Source of the DNA: JBPBQZ01 sp050955105
Lineage (GTDB): Bacteria; Pseudomonadota; Gammaproteobacteria; Burkholderiales; Burkholderiaceae
NCBI GenBank assembly: GCA_050955105.1
Contig: JBPBQZ010000057.1
Location: forward strand, 12,729-76,728
Length of the DNA: 64,000 bases
Direction of reading: 5' to 3'
Shown here: in pieces, positions 44,915 to 53,470 of the stretch
How positions within the stretch are numbered: position 1 is the first letter of the stretch
How the letters are laid out: the number at the start of each line of letters is the position of its first letter
The notes under the pieces: generated by a model
The model's database searches: none
Seen by the model: the letters and a program-made list of their open reading frames with translations, nothing else
What the model was told of the DNA's origin: nothing
Made by a program: the position numbers and the translations under genes

Positions 44915-45577
44915 TGAACGGCTCCAGAGCGACTGAGCCGGCTGGCCTTCGAAAAGGCTGCTTACGCCGGCGCGCCGCGCTTATTTTTTTCAAAAAAGCA
45001 CGCTGGGCCGAGAGTTCTGGTGGGAAGATTGCCGCCGCCCCTTGAGGGCGGCAGGACATGCGCGAAGCCGCTTTCAGACGTCCGAGGCGCCGCCGCTTTG
45101 GGTTGCCGGCCGGCACAGTCAGGCGGCTCCTTGAGCGCCCCCTGAATATTCGAGACTGAACTGCTTTCCGTTACCGCACCGCTTCGCCGTGAGGGAGAAC
45201 GTTCGCGCGCAACATCGCGCGGCAGACAAGACGTTTCCCGACAAGCCGGAAGCCGTTCGGAAGAACGCCGGCATTTACGCAATCCCGCCAGCCGTGAACC
45301 GGAGTTCGCCAGCTGGCGGGAAAAATTCTTTTAGACCAAAACTCGCTGCCTTGGCGAAGCTCGCGGCGGCCGAACGTGCCTGTGGGCATCGGTTCCTGCT
45401 GGCCCGACCTTCGTGCATGCGACTCGTTGCTCGTTTTTCCGGTCGAGCAACCGTCCGGGGTACAAGCAAGTAAAATGGCGGATCGCCGCTTGTCCCGCAG
45501 TCTAGCGCTCGAACGATGCGAGCGCTGCAGCGCTGCTCGACGGCTCGGCCTTCGACTGATGGCAAATTATATGCAGA
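44915..45577. other. Divergent rne/rluC control region with structured rne leader
   Basis: This 663-bp region has no credible gene. On the rne side it contains several inverted repeats: GCCGCCC/GGGCGGC at 45034-45052, CCCGCCAG/CTGGCGGG at 45284-45320 and GTTGCTCG/CGAGCAAC at 45426-45451. An A/T-rich spot (TTATTTTTTTCAAAAAAGC) lies near 44981-44999. RNase E autoregulates through a long structured 5' leader in E. coli; a comparable leader here is inference. A TAAAAT at 45471 may be a -10 element for rluC. Confidence 0.55.
45284..45320 (-). promoter_or_regulatory. Inverted repeat in the presumed rne leader
   Basis: CCCGCCAG (45284-45291) and CTGGCGGG (45313-45320) are perfect 8-bp arms around a 21-nt loop that itself contains GAACTCC/GGTTC partial pairing. 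In an rne transcript this would form a long stem-loop about 370 nt upstream of the start codon, suited to RNase E binding or cleavage, though no function is demonstrated. Confidence 0.4.
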
Positions 45578-46579
45578 ATGAATGAGTTAGGCAAAAGTTC
45601 CACGGAAAGCCCGGAATCCGCTCAGGTGAGCTTCGTCGATATCGACGAGGAAAGCGCCGGACAGCGGATCGACAACTTCCTGTTTCGCGTCTGCAAAGGC
45701 GTGCCCAAAAGCCATATCTACCGGATCTTGCGCTCTGGAGAAGTGCGCGTGAACAAAGGCCGCATCGATGCTACCTACCGGCTGGTGGCGGGAGATCGAC
45801 TGCGTTTGCCCCCCATGCGAGTCGGCGCGCCGGCCTCGCACACGCGCGCGCGCGCGCCGGCCGCCAATTTCCCCATCCTGTTCGAAGACAGCGGCCTGCT
45901 GGCAATCGACAAGCCGGCCGGCGTGGCGGTGCACGGCGGCAGCGGCGTCAGCCACGGCGTGATCGAGCAACTGCGCCAGGCGCGCCCCGACGCGCCATTC
46001 CTCGAACTGGTGCATCGCCTGGATCGCGATACGTCCGGGGTGCTGCTGTTGGCGAAAAAGCGCTCGGCGCTGCTGAGTCTGCACGAGCAATTGCGCGGCA
46101 GTAGTACCGATAAACGCTATCTTGCGTGCGTGGTCGGCGACTGGCACGATGCCCGACGAGTGGTGAAGGCGCCCCTATATAAATATGTGGACGGCAACGG
46201 CGAACGGCGCGTGCGGGTGCAGGAAGACGGCTCGCCGTCGCATACGATATTTCGCTTGCTCGAGCGTTTCGGCGCCTATTCCTTGCTGGAGGCCGAACTG
46301 AAGACCGGCCGCACGCACCAGATACGCGTGCATCTCGCGCATTTGGACATGCCGATCGTCGGCGACGACAAATATGGCGATTTCGCTGTAAACCGGCAGT
46401 TGGCGCGCGGCGATGCGCGCCCCGGTATCAAACGCATGTTCCTGCACGCGGCGCGATTCACCTTCGCGCATCCGGTGAGCGGGGCGCTTACTGTCGTAGA
46501 AGCGCCATTGCCTGCTGAATGCGGGCAGTTTCTGAACCAACTCAAACAGGCGTTTTCCCATGGCCCGACAACGGTTTGA
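45578..46579 (+). CDS. rluC: 23S rRNA pseudouridine synthase RluC
   Basis: RluC forms pseudouridines 955, 2504 and 2580 (E. coli numbering) in 23S rRNA. The 333-residue protein has an N-terminal S4 RNA-binding domain (about 28-85, RIDNFLFRVCKGVPKSHIYR) and an RluA-family catalytic domain. The catalytic aspartate is D151 in HRLDRDTSGVLLL. KTGRTHQIRVHLAHLDMPIVGD is also present. rne-rluC divergence is a conserved proteobacterial arrangement. The gene overlaps the following HAD gene by 20 bp, so the two are translationally coupled. Confidence 0.95.
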   Translation: MNELGKSSTESPESAQVSFVDIDEESAGQRIDNFLFRVCKGVPKSHIYRILRSGEVRVNKGRIDATYRLVAGDRLRLPPMRVGAPASHTRARAPAANFPILFEDSGLLAIDKPAGVAVHGGSGVSHGVIEQLRQARPDAPFLELVHRLDRDTSGVLLLAKKRSALLSLHEQLRGSSTDKRYLACVVGDWHDARRVVKAPLYKYVDGNGERRVRVQEDGSPSHTIFRLLERFGAYSLLEAELKTGRTHQIRVHLAHLDMPIVGDDKYGDFAVNRQLARGDARPGIKRMFLHAARFTFAHPVSGALTVVEAPLPAECGQFLNQLKQAFSHGPTTV

Positions 46580-47219
46580 TCTGATCGCCTTCGACTGGGA
46601 CGGCACGCTCAGCGATTCCACCGCGCACATTGCCCGCAGTATCCAGGGCGCCTGCCGCGACGTGGGGCTGCCGGAGCCGGCACGCGAAGCCGCCAGCTAC
46701 GTCATCGGGCTGGGCTTGCGCGATGCGTTGCAGATCGTAGCGCCTGCGCTTGATCCAAAAGATTACCCAAAGCTTACGGAACGCTATCGTTTTCATTACC
46801 TGACCGGCGAACAGCATCTGGAACTCTTCGAAGGCGCGCGTGAAATGCTGGTCGAGTTGCGCGATGCCGGCTATTTCCTGGCGGTGGCGACCGGCAAGAG
46901 CCGCGTTGGCCTGAATCGCGTGCTCGATGCGGCGCGCCTGACCAGCTTGTTCGACGCAACGCGCTGCGCCGACGAAACCTTCTCGAAGCCACACCCGGCC
47001 ATGCTCGAAGAGTTGACGCGGGAACTCGGCCAGTCGCTGTCTCGTACCGTGATGATCGGCGACACCACCCACGACTTGCAGATGGCGACCAACGCCGGCG
47101 CAGCGTCGATCGCGGTCCTGTACGGCGCCCATGCCGAAGCGCCGTTGCGGGCGCTGGCGCCGCTGCATTGCGCGCGCGATATCGCCGACTTGCACGATTG
47201 GCTGACCACGAATGCCTGA
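46560..47219 (+). CDS. HAD-family hydrolase (Gph-like phosphatase)
   Basis: This 219-residue haloacid-dehalogenase phosphatase is related to phosphoglycolate phosphatase Gph. Motif I is FDWDGTLSDS with nucleophile D12 and acid D14, motif II is ATGKS, motif III includes the Lys in FSKPHP, and motif IV is MIGDTTHDLQMA. A helical cap lies between motifs I and II. The substrate is unknown. It overlaps the end of rluC by 20 bp and the start of the Rieske gene by 8 bp, forming a tight operon. Confidence 0.92.
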   Translation: MARQRFDLIAFDWDGTLSDSTAHIARSIQGACRDVGLPEPAREAASYVIGLGLRDALQIVAPALDPKDYPKLTERYRFHYLTGEQHLELFEGAREMLVELRDAGYFLAVATGKSRVGLNRVLDAARLTSLFDATRCADETFSKPHPAMLEELTRELGQSLSRTVMIGDTTHDLQMATNAGAASIAVLYGAHAEAPLRALAPLHCARDIADLHDWLTTNA

Positions 47220-47586
47220 TGTGGTGTGGATCTGCCCATCCAGCGCCTTGCATGACGGCAAGATGGGCGTTTTGCGCGACGCGGTGGATGCCGGCGGCCA
47301 CGCCTCGGTGTTCTTCGTGCGCTACGGTGGCACCGTTTACGGCTATCTGAACCGCTGTGCACATATGCCGATGGAACTCGACTGGAATCCCGGGCAGTTC
47401 TTCGACTCTTCGGGTTTATACTTGATCTGCGCTACGCACGGCGCGCTCTACGCTCCCCATACTGGCCGGTGCGAGGGCGGTCCATGCGTCGGCGCTCGTC
47501 TGCGCGCGCTGCATGTCGAAGAGCGCGACACGCCCGCGGGCAGGGCGGTTTTCTGGTTGCCCGATGCGCAATTGCGTCCGGCTTGA
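47212..47586 (+). CDS. Rieske [2Fe-2S] protein
   Basis: This 124-residue soluble Rieske-type protein has cluster ligands C49 and H51 (CAHMP) and C73 and H76 (CATHG). It contains a single domain with no membrane anchor, so it resembles a Rieske ferredoxin or a small cluster protein of unknown partner, not the bc1 subunit. It overlaps the HAD gene by 8 bp and precedes the S49 peptidase by 32 bp, a linkage common in Burkholderiales. Confidence 0.9.
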   Translation: MPDVVWICPSSALHDGKMGVLRDAVDAGGHASVFFVRYGGTVYGYLNRCAHMPMELDWNPGQFFDSSGLYLICATHGALYAPHTGRCEGGPCVGARLRALHVEERDTPAGRAVFWLPDAQLRPA

Positions 47587-47618
47587 GTCTTTTCCAGCGT
47601 TGTCTACCAAAGCCGCGA

Positions 47619-48635
47619 ATGTCAGATTTGTCTCCGTCCTCGTCTTCCATCACTTCATCGCCGCTGGTCGAGGGCACCGACAGCCATTGGGAACGCCGCG
47701 TCCTCGAAAAGCTTGCGCTGGACGCATTGCGTGAGCAGCGTGCCGCGCGCCGCTGGAAAATCTTTTTCCGTTTCGTGTTGCTGGTGGTCGTATTGCTGGC
47801 CTTGGCAGCCTATTGGTTTTCAGACTCGCACTCGCTGGGAGCCACGACCGGCCGGCATACCGCGCTGGTTACGCTGGACGGCGAGATCGCGGCGCACGGC
47901 AGCGCCAGCGCCGACAATATCGTGACGGCGCTGGAAGCGGCTTTCGACGACGAGAACACCGCCGGCGTGGTGCTGCAAATCAATAGCCCGGGCGGCAGCC
48001 CGGTCCAGTCGGACATGATCTACAACGCGATTCGCCGGCTGCGCAACCAGTATCCAGCCAAGCCTTTGTACGTGGTCGTCAGCGATGTCTGCGCTTCCGG
48101 CGGCTATTTCGTGGCGGCGGCAGCCGACAAGATTTTCGTCGACCGCGCCAGTATCGTCGGCTCGATCGGCGTGCTGATGGAAGGTTTCGGTTTTACCGGG
48201 CTGATGGACAAACTGGGCGTGGAGCGGCGTTTGATAACCTCAGGCGCGAACAAAGGCTTTTATGATCCGTTTTCGCCGCAATCCGACAAGCAGCGGCAGC
48301 ATGCGCAAGAGATGCTGGATCAGGTGCATGACCAGTTCATCGCCGCGGTGCGGCAGGGGCGCGGCAAGCGTCTGAAGGAAACGCCGGATATTTTCTCGGG
48401 CCTGTTCTGGACCGGTCAGCAAAGCGTCGATCTGGGGCTGGCGGATGGTTTCGGCGATACCGACTATGTCGCACGCGAGGTCATCAAAGCGAACGACATC
48501 GTCGACTACACGGTTAAAGAAGGCCTGACCGAACGCATCGCGCGGCGCTTCGGCGAATCGATCGGTGACGCCGCGCTGCACGCGCTGTCGAACGTTGGCT
48601 TGCAAGCCGCCAGCGGAAACCCCAGGCTGCGCTAA
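47619..48635 (+). CDS. Signal peptide peptidase SppA-like S49 peptidase
   Basis: This 338-residue membrane protease of family S49 (SppA, 36K type) has one N-terminal membrane helix (about 48-67). The catalytic domain has the nucleophile S160 in CASGGYF and a lysine base, probably K212 in SGANKGFYDP. It would digest signal peptides left in the membrane. I start at ATG 47619 (MSDLSPSSSS); the frame is open 150 bp upstream but overlaps the Rieske gene. It is the last gene of the rluC operon and converges on the methylase gene, 15 bp away. Confidence 0.92.
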   Translation: MSDLSPSSSSITSSPLVEGTDSHWERRVLEKLALDALREQRAARRWKIFFRFVLLVVVLLALAAYWFSDSHSLGATTGRHTALVTLDGEIAAHGSASADNIVTALEAAFDDENTAGVVLQINSPGGSPVQSDMIYNAIRRLRNQYPAKPLYVVVSDVCASGGYFVAAAADKIFVDRASIVGSIGVLMEGFGFTGLMDKLGVERRLITSGANKGFYDPFSPQSDKQRQHAQEMLDQVHDQFIAAVRQGRGKRLKETPDIFSGLFWTGQQSVDLGLADGFGDTDYVAREVIKANDIVDYTVKEGLTERIARRFGESIGDAALHALSNVGLQAASGNPRLR

Positions 48636-48650
48636 AGGCGCCTGTGCGCC

Positions 48651-49373
48651 TTATCTGCTTGCCAGGAACATGAAAATGGCCGGCCGGCGGTGCAGTTCGG
48701 GCGCCGCCCCGCTCAACCATTGAGCGATGCTGCGGGTGCGGATTTCCTCGGTTTCGGCGGTCAGATCGACGGCGATCGACAGTAGCGTCGAGCGTGCGCA
48801 AGTTTGCGTCAAGGCATCGAACAGCGCGCGGTTTCGATAGGGCGTCTCGATGAAAATCTGCGTTCTCTGGTGCCGCTGCGATTCGCTTTCCAGTTCTTTG
48901 AGCCGTTGCGCGCGCGCCGCGCCGTCGGTCGGCAGATAGCCGTGAAACGCAAAGCTCTGCCCGTTCAGGCCAGAAGCCATCAGCGCCAGCAAGATCGAGC
49001 TCGGTCCCACCAGCGGCACGACGCGGATGCCCGCCGCATGAGCGCGCCGCACCAATAGCGCGCCGGGATCAGCCACCGCCGGACAGCCTGCTTCCGACAC
49101 CAGGCCGCCATCGATGCCGGCCAGCAACGGCGCCAACAAGCCTTCAATAGCTGTATCCGGCGTGTTGACGTTCAGTTCGCGAATCTCGATTTCCTGTATC
49201 GGCCGCTGGACCCCGACGCGTTTGAGGAACGCCCGCGTGCTTTTGGCGTTTTCACCGACGTAATAGGCAAGGCTGGCGGCGCGCGCCGAAACCGGCGTCG
49301 GCAAGACCGCGTCGAGCGCCGCGCGTTCGCCCGCGGCCAGGGTGTTGGGGATCAGATAAAGAATGCCGGTCAT
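48651..49373 (-). CDS. Tetrapyrrole-methylase-fold SAM-dependent methyltransferase (RsmI-like)
   Basis: This 240-residue methyltransferase has the tetrapyrrole (cobalamin-precursor) methylase fold. The DGGLVSEAGCPAVADPGALLVRRAH region resembles RsmI, the 16S rRNA C1402 ribose methylase. It is shorter than RsmI (about 280-290) and belongs to a second subgroup common beside maf in Burkholderia. Its substrate is not known, hence no symbol. It lies 2 bp from the end of maf on the same strand, so maf and this gene are co-transcribed. Confidence 0.85.
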   Translation of the reverse strand: MTGILYLIPNTLAAGERAALDAVLPTPVSARAASLAYYVGENAKSTRAFLKRVGVQRPIQEIEIRELNVNTPDTAIEGLLAPLLAGIDGGLVSEAGCPAVADPGALLVRRAHAAGIRVVPLVGPSSILLALMASGLNGQSFAFHGYLPTDGAARAQRLKELESESQRHQRTQIFIETPYRNRALFDALTQTCARSTLLSIAVDLTAETEEIRTRSIAQWLSGAAPELHRRPAIFMFLASR

Positions 49374-49374
49374 T

Positions 49375-49977
49375 TCAGGCGAAGCCTCCTACGCTGAATT
49401 CGTTCAACATGCCAACCAATGCGATCAGCGGCAATCCCACCAGCGCGGTCGGATCGTCGCTGGTCACCGCTTCCAGCAGCGCAATGCCCAAACCTTCCGA
49501 TTTGGCGCTGCCGGCCACGTCATACGGCTGTTCGGCCCGCAAATAGGCATCCAGCGCCGCGTCTGACAACTGCCGGAAACGCACTTGTGTCGGCACCACG
49601 GCCTCGCGGCTGGCGCCCGATGGTGCATCGATCACGTATAGCGCGGTGTGGAATTCGACCGTCTGTCCGCGCATCATTTGCAGCTGCGCCAAGGCGCGCG
49701 CATGGTCGCCGGGTTTGCCGATTTGCATGCCGGCGCAACTCGCCACTTGGTCGGAACCGATGACCAGCGCATCAGGACGCAGCGCCGCGACGGCTTGCGC
49801 CTTGGCGCGTGCCAGGCGTAGTGCGGTATCGGCGGCGGCTTCGTGTGCGCGCGGCGTTTCGTCCACATTGGGCACGACCACCTCGAATGCCAATTGCAGA
49901 CGGCCGAGCAGTGCCCGGCGATAGGGCGAGCTGGAGGCAAGAACCACGGGGCGCGATGGCGGCGCGATGCTATTCAT
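49375..49977 (-). CDS. Maf-family nucleoside triphosphate pyrophosphatase (YceF type)
   Basis: This 200-residue house-cleaning pyrophosphatase of the Maf/ITPase-like family has the opening LASSSPYRRALLGRL, the PNVDETPR motif and a DALVIGSDQVA metal site. The sequence is closest to the YceF subgroup, which in E. coli prefers 7-methyl-GTP. It is divergent from the DUF177-rpmF genes, as in many proteobacteria. The ATG at 49977 is acceptable although its ribosome site is weak. Confidence 0.92.
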   Translation of the reverse strand: MNSIAPPSRPVVLASSSPYRRALLGRLQLAFEVVVPNVDETPRAHEAAADTALRLARAKAQAVAALRPDALVIGSDQVASCAGMQIGKPGDHARALAQLQMMRGQTVEFHTALYVIDAPSGASREAVVPTQVRFRQLSDAALDAYLRAEQPYDVAGSAKSEGLGIALLEAVTSDDPTALVGLPLIALVGMLNEFSVGGFA

Positions 49978-50093
49978 AAAAGGCTTTCGCGGCCGGTGGC
50001 GCCGCAGTTAAGTGTTTGACCACAAAGGATGATACGTGTAGACTCACGCGCTTTTCCGCGGCATGCCCGCGGTGTAACCGGGACACATCGCCG

Positions 50094-50954
50094 ATGACCG
50101 AGAAGCCCGGCCGCAAAGCCGATTTAGCCAGTCGCCAGCCGAGCGATGCCAAGCCGGCGTCCACTGGCGTGCAGACCGAGGGCGAGCAGGCCGGCGGCGC
50201 GACGCAAGCGGTCGACAGCGTCATCGCCAACCCGCAAAACGTCGATATTTTCGAGTTCGCGCGCAGCGGTGGTCATGCGGCGGGCAGTCAGGCGGTGGCC
50301 GGATTGCCGCGCATGGTAACCGAAGTGCCGGCCGAAGTGCTCGGCCAGACGGTCGACCAGGCGCCTGCCGACGGCGGCGTGCTGCACTGGCGGATAGTCG
50401 GCGGTCTGCGCGACGAATCGTCTGGCGCCAGCGCACTGCGGCCGACGCTGGCCTTGTCGGTCTCGGGCGAAATCTGGCTGGAGTGTCAACGCTGCCTGGC
50501 GCCGTATGCGCAGCCGCTCGCGATCGACACGCAATTCGTCATCGTCGAAACCGAAGCGCAGGCCGAACAGGCCGATTTCGAAGACGAGGAAGACACCATC
50601 GTCGGTTCACGGCATTTCGATCTGCTCGAGTTAATCGAAGAAGAAGTGCTGTTGAGCTTGCCGATTATTCCGAAACATCCGGTCTGTCCGACGGTGCACG
50701 CCGCGTTGACGGCGCCAGCGCCGGACGAGGCCGATGCAGCATCCGCATCGGCGACGGAAGCCGTCGATGCGACGCGGCAAGCGGGGCAGGATCGGGAGCA
50801 GCAGCCCGATCAGCAGGCGGGGCAAGAAGCCGCCCGGCAAGCGCCGCCCGAGGCCGGCGATGATGCCAAGGCGCCGGCGCGCCGCAATCCGTTTGCGGCG
50901 CTGGCGGCCTTGCGCTCGACGCCGCCGCCGGCCGATGAAGAAAAAAAGCGCTGA
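50094..50954 (+). CDS. DUF177 (YceD-type) protein with low-complexity extension
   Basis: This 286-residue protein is of the DUF177/YceD family, usually found just before rpmF and linked to 23S rRNA processing. The CQRCLAPY cysteine pair and the LLELIEEEVLLSLPIIPKHPVC region are the family core. The N-terminus (1-45) and C-terminus (about 215-275) are low-complexity, rich in Ala, Gln, Asp and Pro, and make it longer than typical members (about 170-200). The final NPFAALAALR block is as in relatives. I start at ATG 50094 (MTEKPGRKAD); an upstream TTG at 50016 is less likely. Confidence 0.88.
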   Translation: MTEKPGRKADLASRQPSDAKPASTGVQTEGEQAGGATQAVDSVIANPQNVDIFEFARSGGHAAGSQAVAGLPRMVTEVPAEVLGQTVDQAPADGGVLHWRIVGGLRDESSGASALRPTLALSVSGEIWLECQRCLAPYAQPLAIDTQFVIVETEAQAEQADFEDEEDTIVGSRHFDLLELIEEEVLLSLPIIPKHPVCPTVHAALTAPAPDEADAASASATEAVDATRQAGQDREQQPDQQAGQEAARQAPPEAGDDAKAPARRNPFAALAALRSTPPPADEEKKR

Positions 50955-51048
50955 AATCCAGCGCTTGCCGAATCTGTGAAGAGATTCAGCGTGGCGGCCG
51001 GAATCGTCCGCCGTCCATGTTAAAATCGCGTTCTATTTGGGAGTTCTC

Positions 51049-51228
51049 ATGGCTGTCCAGCAAAATAAGAAGTCGCCGTCCAAGCGCGGCATGCACCGTT
51101 CGCACGATTCGCTGAGCGCGGCGCCTTTGGCCGTCGAACAGACGTCGGGCGAAACGCATTTGCGTCACCACATCAGCCCGAACGGTTATTATCGCGGTCG
51201 TAAAGTAGTCAAGACCAAGAACGACTGA
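51049..51228 (+). CDS. rpmF: 50S ribosomal protein L32
   Basis: This is a 59-residue L32 protein of the zinc-free type, beginning MAVQQNKKSPSKRGMHRSHD and containing HHISPNGYYRGRKVV. GGGAG lies 5 nt before the ATG. The gene sits between DUF177 and plsX, the usual proteobacterial order that links ribosome supply and lipid synthesis. A terminator hairpin follows before plsX. Confidence 0.97.
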   Translation: MAVQQNKKSPSKRGMHRSHDSLSAAPLAVEQTSGETHLRHHISPNGYYRGRKVVKTKND

Positions 51229-51289
51229 GCGGGTCATGAACGGTTTCCGGCGCAGCGCCGGTCCATCGTTGCCCCAATCGGCTCGATAT

Positions 51290-51314
51290 AGCGGCATTGA
51301 AGTGCCGCTTTTTT
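51290..51314 (+). terminator. Terminator hairpin between rpmF and plsX
   Basis: AGCGGCA (51290-51296) and TGCCGCT (51303-51309) form a 7-bp stem with a TTGAAG loop and six T residues (51309-51314). It sits 26 bp before plsX and would reduce transcription from rpmF into the lipid genes unless readthrough or an internal promoter supplies them. Confidence 0.78.
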
Positions 51315-51339
51315 GTGTCCGAACCAGCTATCGCGGCGC

Positions 51340-52419
51340 ATGACCGTCAAAATTTCGATCGATTGCATGGGCGGTGACCACGGCCCGAGCGTTACCGTGC
51401 CGGCGGCGATTCAGTTCGTCACCGCGCATCCTGACGCCGAAGTGATCCTGGTTGGCCTCGAAGAGCCGATCCGCGCGCAGTTGCGTCGTTGCAAGGCGCA
51501 AGACACGCCGAGGGTGACGCTGGTGCCCGCCGGCGAGGTGGTATCGATGGACGATTCGATCGAAATCGCATTGCGCAAAAAAAAAGACAGCTCGATGCGC
51601 GTGGCGCTCAACCTTGTCAAGGACGGCCAGGCCAGCGCCTGCGTGTCCGCGGGTAATACCGGCGCGCTGATGGCGGTCTCGCGTTATGTGCTGAAGACCT
51701 TGCCCGGCATCGAGCGTCCCGCGCTGGCCAGTCTGCTGCCGACCGAACGCGGTTTTACGGTGGTGCTCGATCTCGGCGCCAACGTCGACTGCGAGCCGCA
51801 GCACTTGCTGCAGTTCGCCGAGATGGGTCACGCGCTGATGGCGGCGGTCGAAGGCAAGGAACGACCGACCATCGGCCTGTTGAATATCGGCGAAGAGATC
51901 ATCAAGGGCAATGACGTGATCAAGCGCGCCGGCGAACTGCTGCGCGCGAGCACGCTCAACTTCCACGGCAACGTGGAAGGCAACGACATTTACAAAGGCA
52001 CCACCGACGTGGTTGTCTGCGACGGCTTTGCCGGCAATGTCGCCTTGAAGGCGTCCGAGGGCCTGGCGCAGATGCTGGCCAAGATCCTCAGGCAGGAATT
52101 CAGTCGTTCGTGGCTGACGCGCGCGATTGCGGTAATTGCCTGGCCGGTGCTGTCGCGCCTGAAAGGCCGGCTCGATCATCGGCAATACAGCGGGGCGGTG
52201 CTGCTGGGTCTGCGCGGCGTCGTCATCAAGAGTCACGGCTCAGCCGACGCGTATGCTTTTGAGCACGCTTTGAAACGCGGGTATGATGCCGTAAAAAATG
52301 GCGTGCAGCAGCGACTGGTGCGCGCCCTCGAGGAAAATACCGACCCGCTTGGCGACGTTGCTGCGCCAACGCGGGTGCCGTCGCCCGCAGGGGTGGCAGC
52401 GTTCACGTCCAGAGCATGA
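51340..52419 (+). CDS. plsX: Phosphate acyltransferase PlsX
   Basis: PlsX makes acyl-phosphate from acyl-ACP, the first step of the PlsX/PlsY phospholipid pathway. The 359-residue protein opens with ISIDCMGGDHGPSVTVP and shows SAGNTGALMA, LDLGANVDC and VCDGFAGNVALKASEG. The C-terminus has about 25 extra residues. I start at ATG 51340 (MTVKISIDCMGGD); the longer frame upstream covers the terminator. It overlaps fabH by 4 bp (ATGA). Confidence 0.96.
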   Translation: MTVKISIDCMGGDHGPSVTVPAAIQFVTAHPDAEVILVGLEEPIRAQLRRCKAQDTPRVTLVPAGEVVSMDDSIEIALRKKKDSSMRVALNLVKDGQASACVSAGNTGALMAVSRYVLKTLPGIERPALASLLPTERGFTVVLDLGANVDCEPQHLLQFAEMGHALMAAVEGKERPTIGLLNIGEEIIKGNDVIKRAGELLRASTLNFHGNVEGNDIYKGTTDVVVCDGFAGNVALKASEGLAQMLAKILRQEFSRSWLTRAIAVIAWPVLSRLKGRLDHRQYSGAVLLGLRGVVIKSHGSADAYAFEHALKRGYDAVKNGVQQRLVRALEENTDPLGDVAAPTRVPSPAGVAAFTSRA

Positions 52420-53408
52420 TGGTAAAGACCCGACCGTATTCACGCATTATCGGCACCGGCAGCTACCTGCCCCCCAACCGTGTAGACAACGAACAGTTGG
52501 CCGCCCAATTGGCCGAACGAGGTATCGAGACGAGCGACGCCTGGATTCGCGAGCGCACCGGCATTCGGCAGCGGCATTTCGCGGCGGCCGACGTGGCCAC
52601 CAGCGATCTTGCGCTCGCGGCTTCGCGGCGCGCGCTCGAAGCCGCCGACGTCGATCCGCAATCGATCGACCTGATCATTGTCGCCACCTCGACCCCCGAT
52701 TTCGTGTTCCCCAGCACCGCCTGCTTGCTGCAGAACAAGCTCGGCATTCGCACGGGCGGCGCTGCCTTCGATTTGCAGGCTGTCTGCTCGGGCTTCGCCT
52801 ACGCGCTGGCAACCGCCGACAGCATGATTCGTGGCGGCATGGCCAGGAACGCGCTGGTAGTCGGCGCCGAAACCTTCTCGCGCATCCTCGATTTCAACGA
52901 GCGCGGTACCTGTGTGTTGTTCGGCGATGGCGCCGGCGCGGTGGTGCTTACCGGGTCCGACGAAGCCGGCATTCTGTCGAGTGCACTGCATGCCGACGGC
53001 AGCCGCTCCGACATTTTGTGCGTGCCTGGCAACGTCAACGGCGGCAAAGTCACCGGCGACGTCTTCCTGCGCATGGACGGCCCTGCGGTCTTCAAGGAAG
53101 CGGTGCGGGTGCTCGATTCAGTGGCGCGCGAAGCCCTCGACCAGGCGGGGCTCGAAGCCAGCCGCGTCGACTGGCTGATTCCGCATCAGGCCAATCTGCG
53201 CATCATGGAAAGCACCTGTCGCAAGCTCGGCCTGCCGCGCGACAAGATGATCGTCACGGTCGATCGGCATGGCAACACCTCGGCGGCCTCGATTCCGCTG
53301 GCGCTGGACGAAGCGGTGCGCGACGGTCGCGTCCAGCCCGGCCATCACGTGCTGATGGAAGGCGTAGGCGGCGGCTTTACCTGGGGCGCCGTCCTGGCGC
53401 GCATCTGA
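52416..53408 (+). CDS. fabH: 3-oxoacyl-ACP synthase III (KAS III)
   Basis: FabH condenses acetyl-CoA with malonyl-ACP to start fatty-acid synthesis. The 330-residue enzyme has catalytic C124 in DLQAVCSGFAYA, His in PHQANLRIM and Asn in HGNTSAASIPL. The ATG overlaps the plsX stop (ATGATG), with an alternative Met at 52419. fabD follows 62 bp later. Confidence 0.96.
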   Translation: MMVKTRPYSRIIGTGSYLPPNRVDNEQLAAQLAERGIETSDAWIRERTGIRQRHFAAADVATSDLALAASRRALEAADVDPQSIDLIIVATSTPDFVFPSTACLLQNKLGIRTGGAAFDLQAVCSGFAYALATADSMIRGGMARNALVVGAETFSRILDFNERGTCVLFGDGAGAVVLTGSDEAGILSSALHADGSRSDILCVPGNVNGGKVTGDVFLRMDGPAVFKEAVRVLDSVAREALDQAGLEASRVDWLIPHQANLRIMESTCRKLGLPRDKMIVTVDRHGNTSAASIPLALDEAVRDGRVQPGHHVLMEGVGGGFTWGAVLARI

Positions 53409-53470
53409 GCGGCGTGCGTATGCGCGCCGCCGGTCTCACGATCCCCGATTCTTCTTCTTAATCCGATTCC

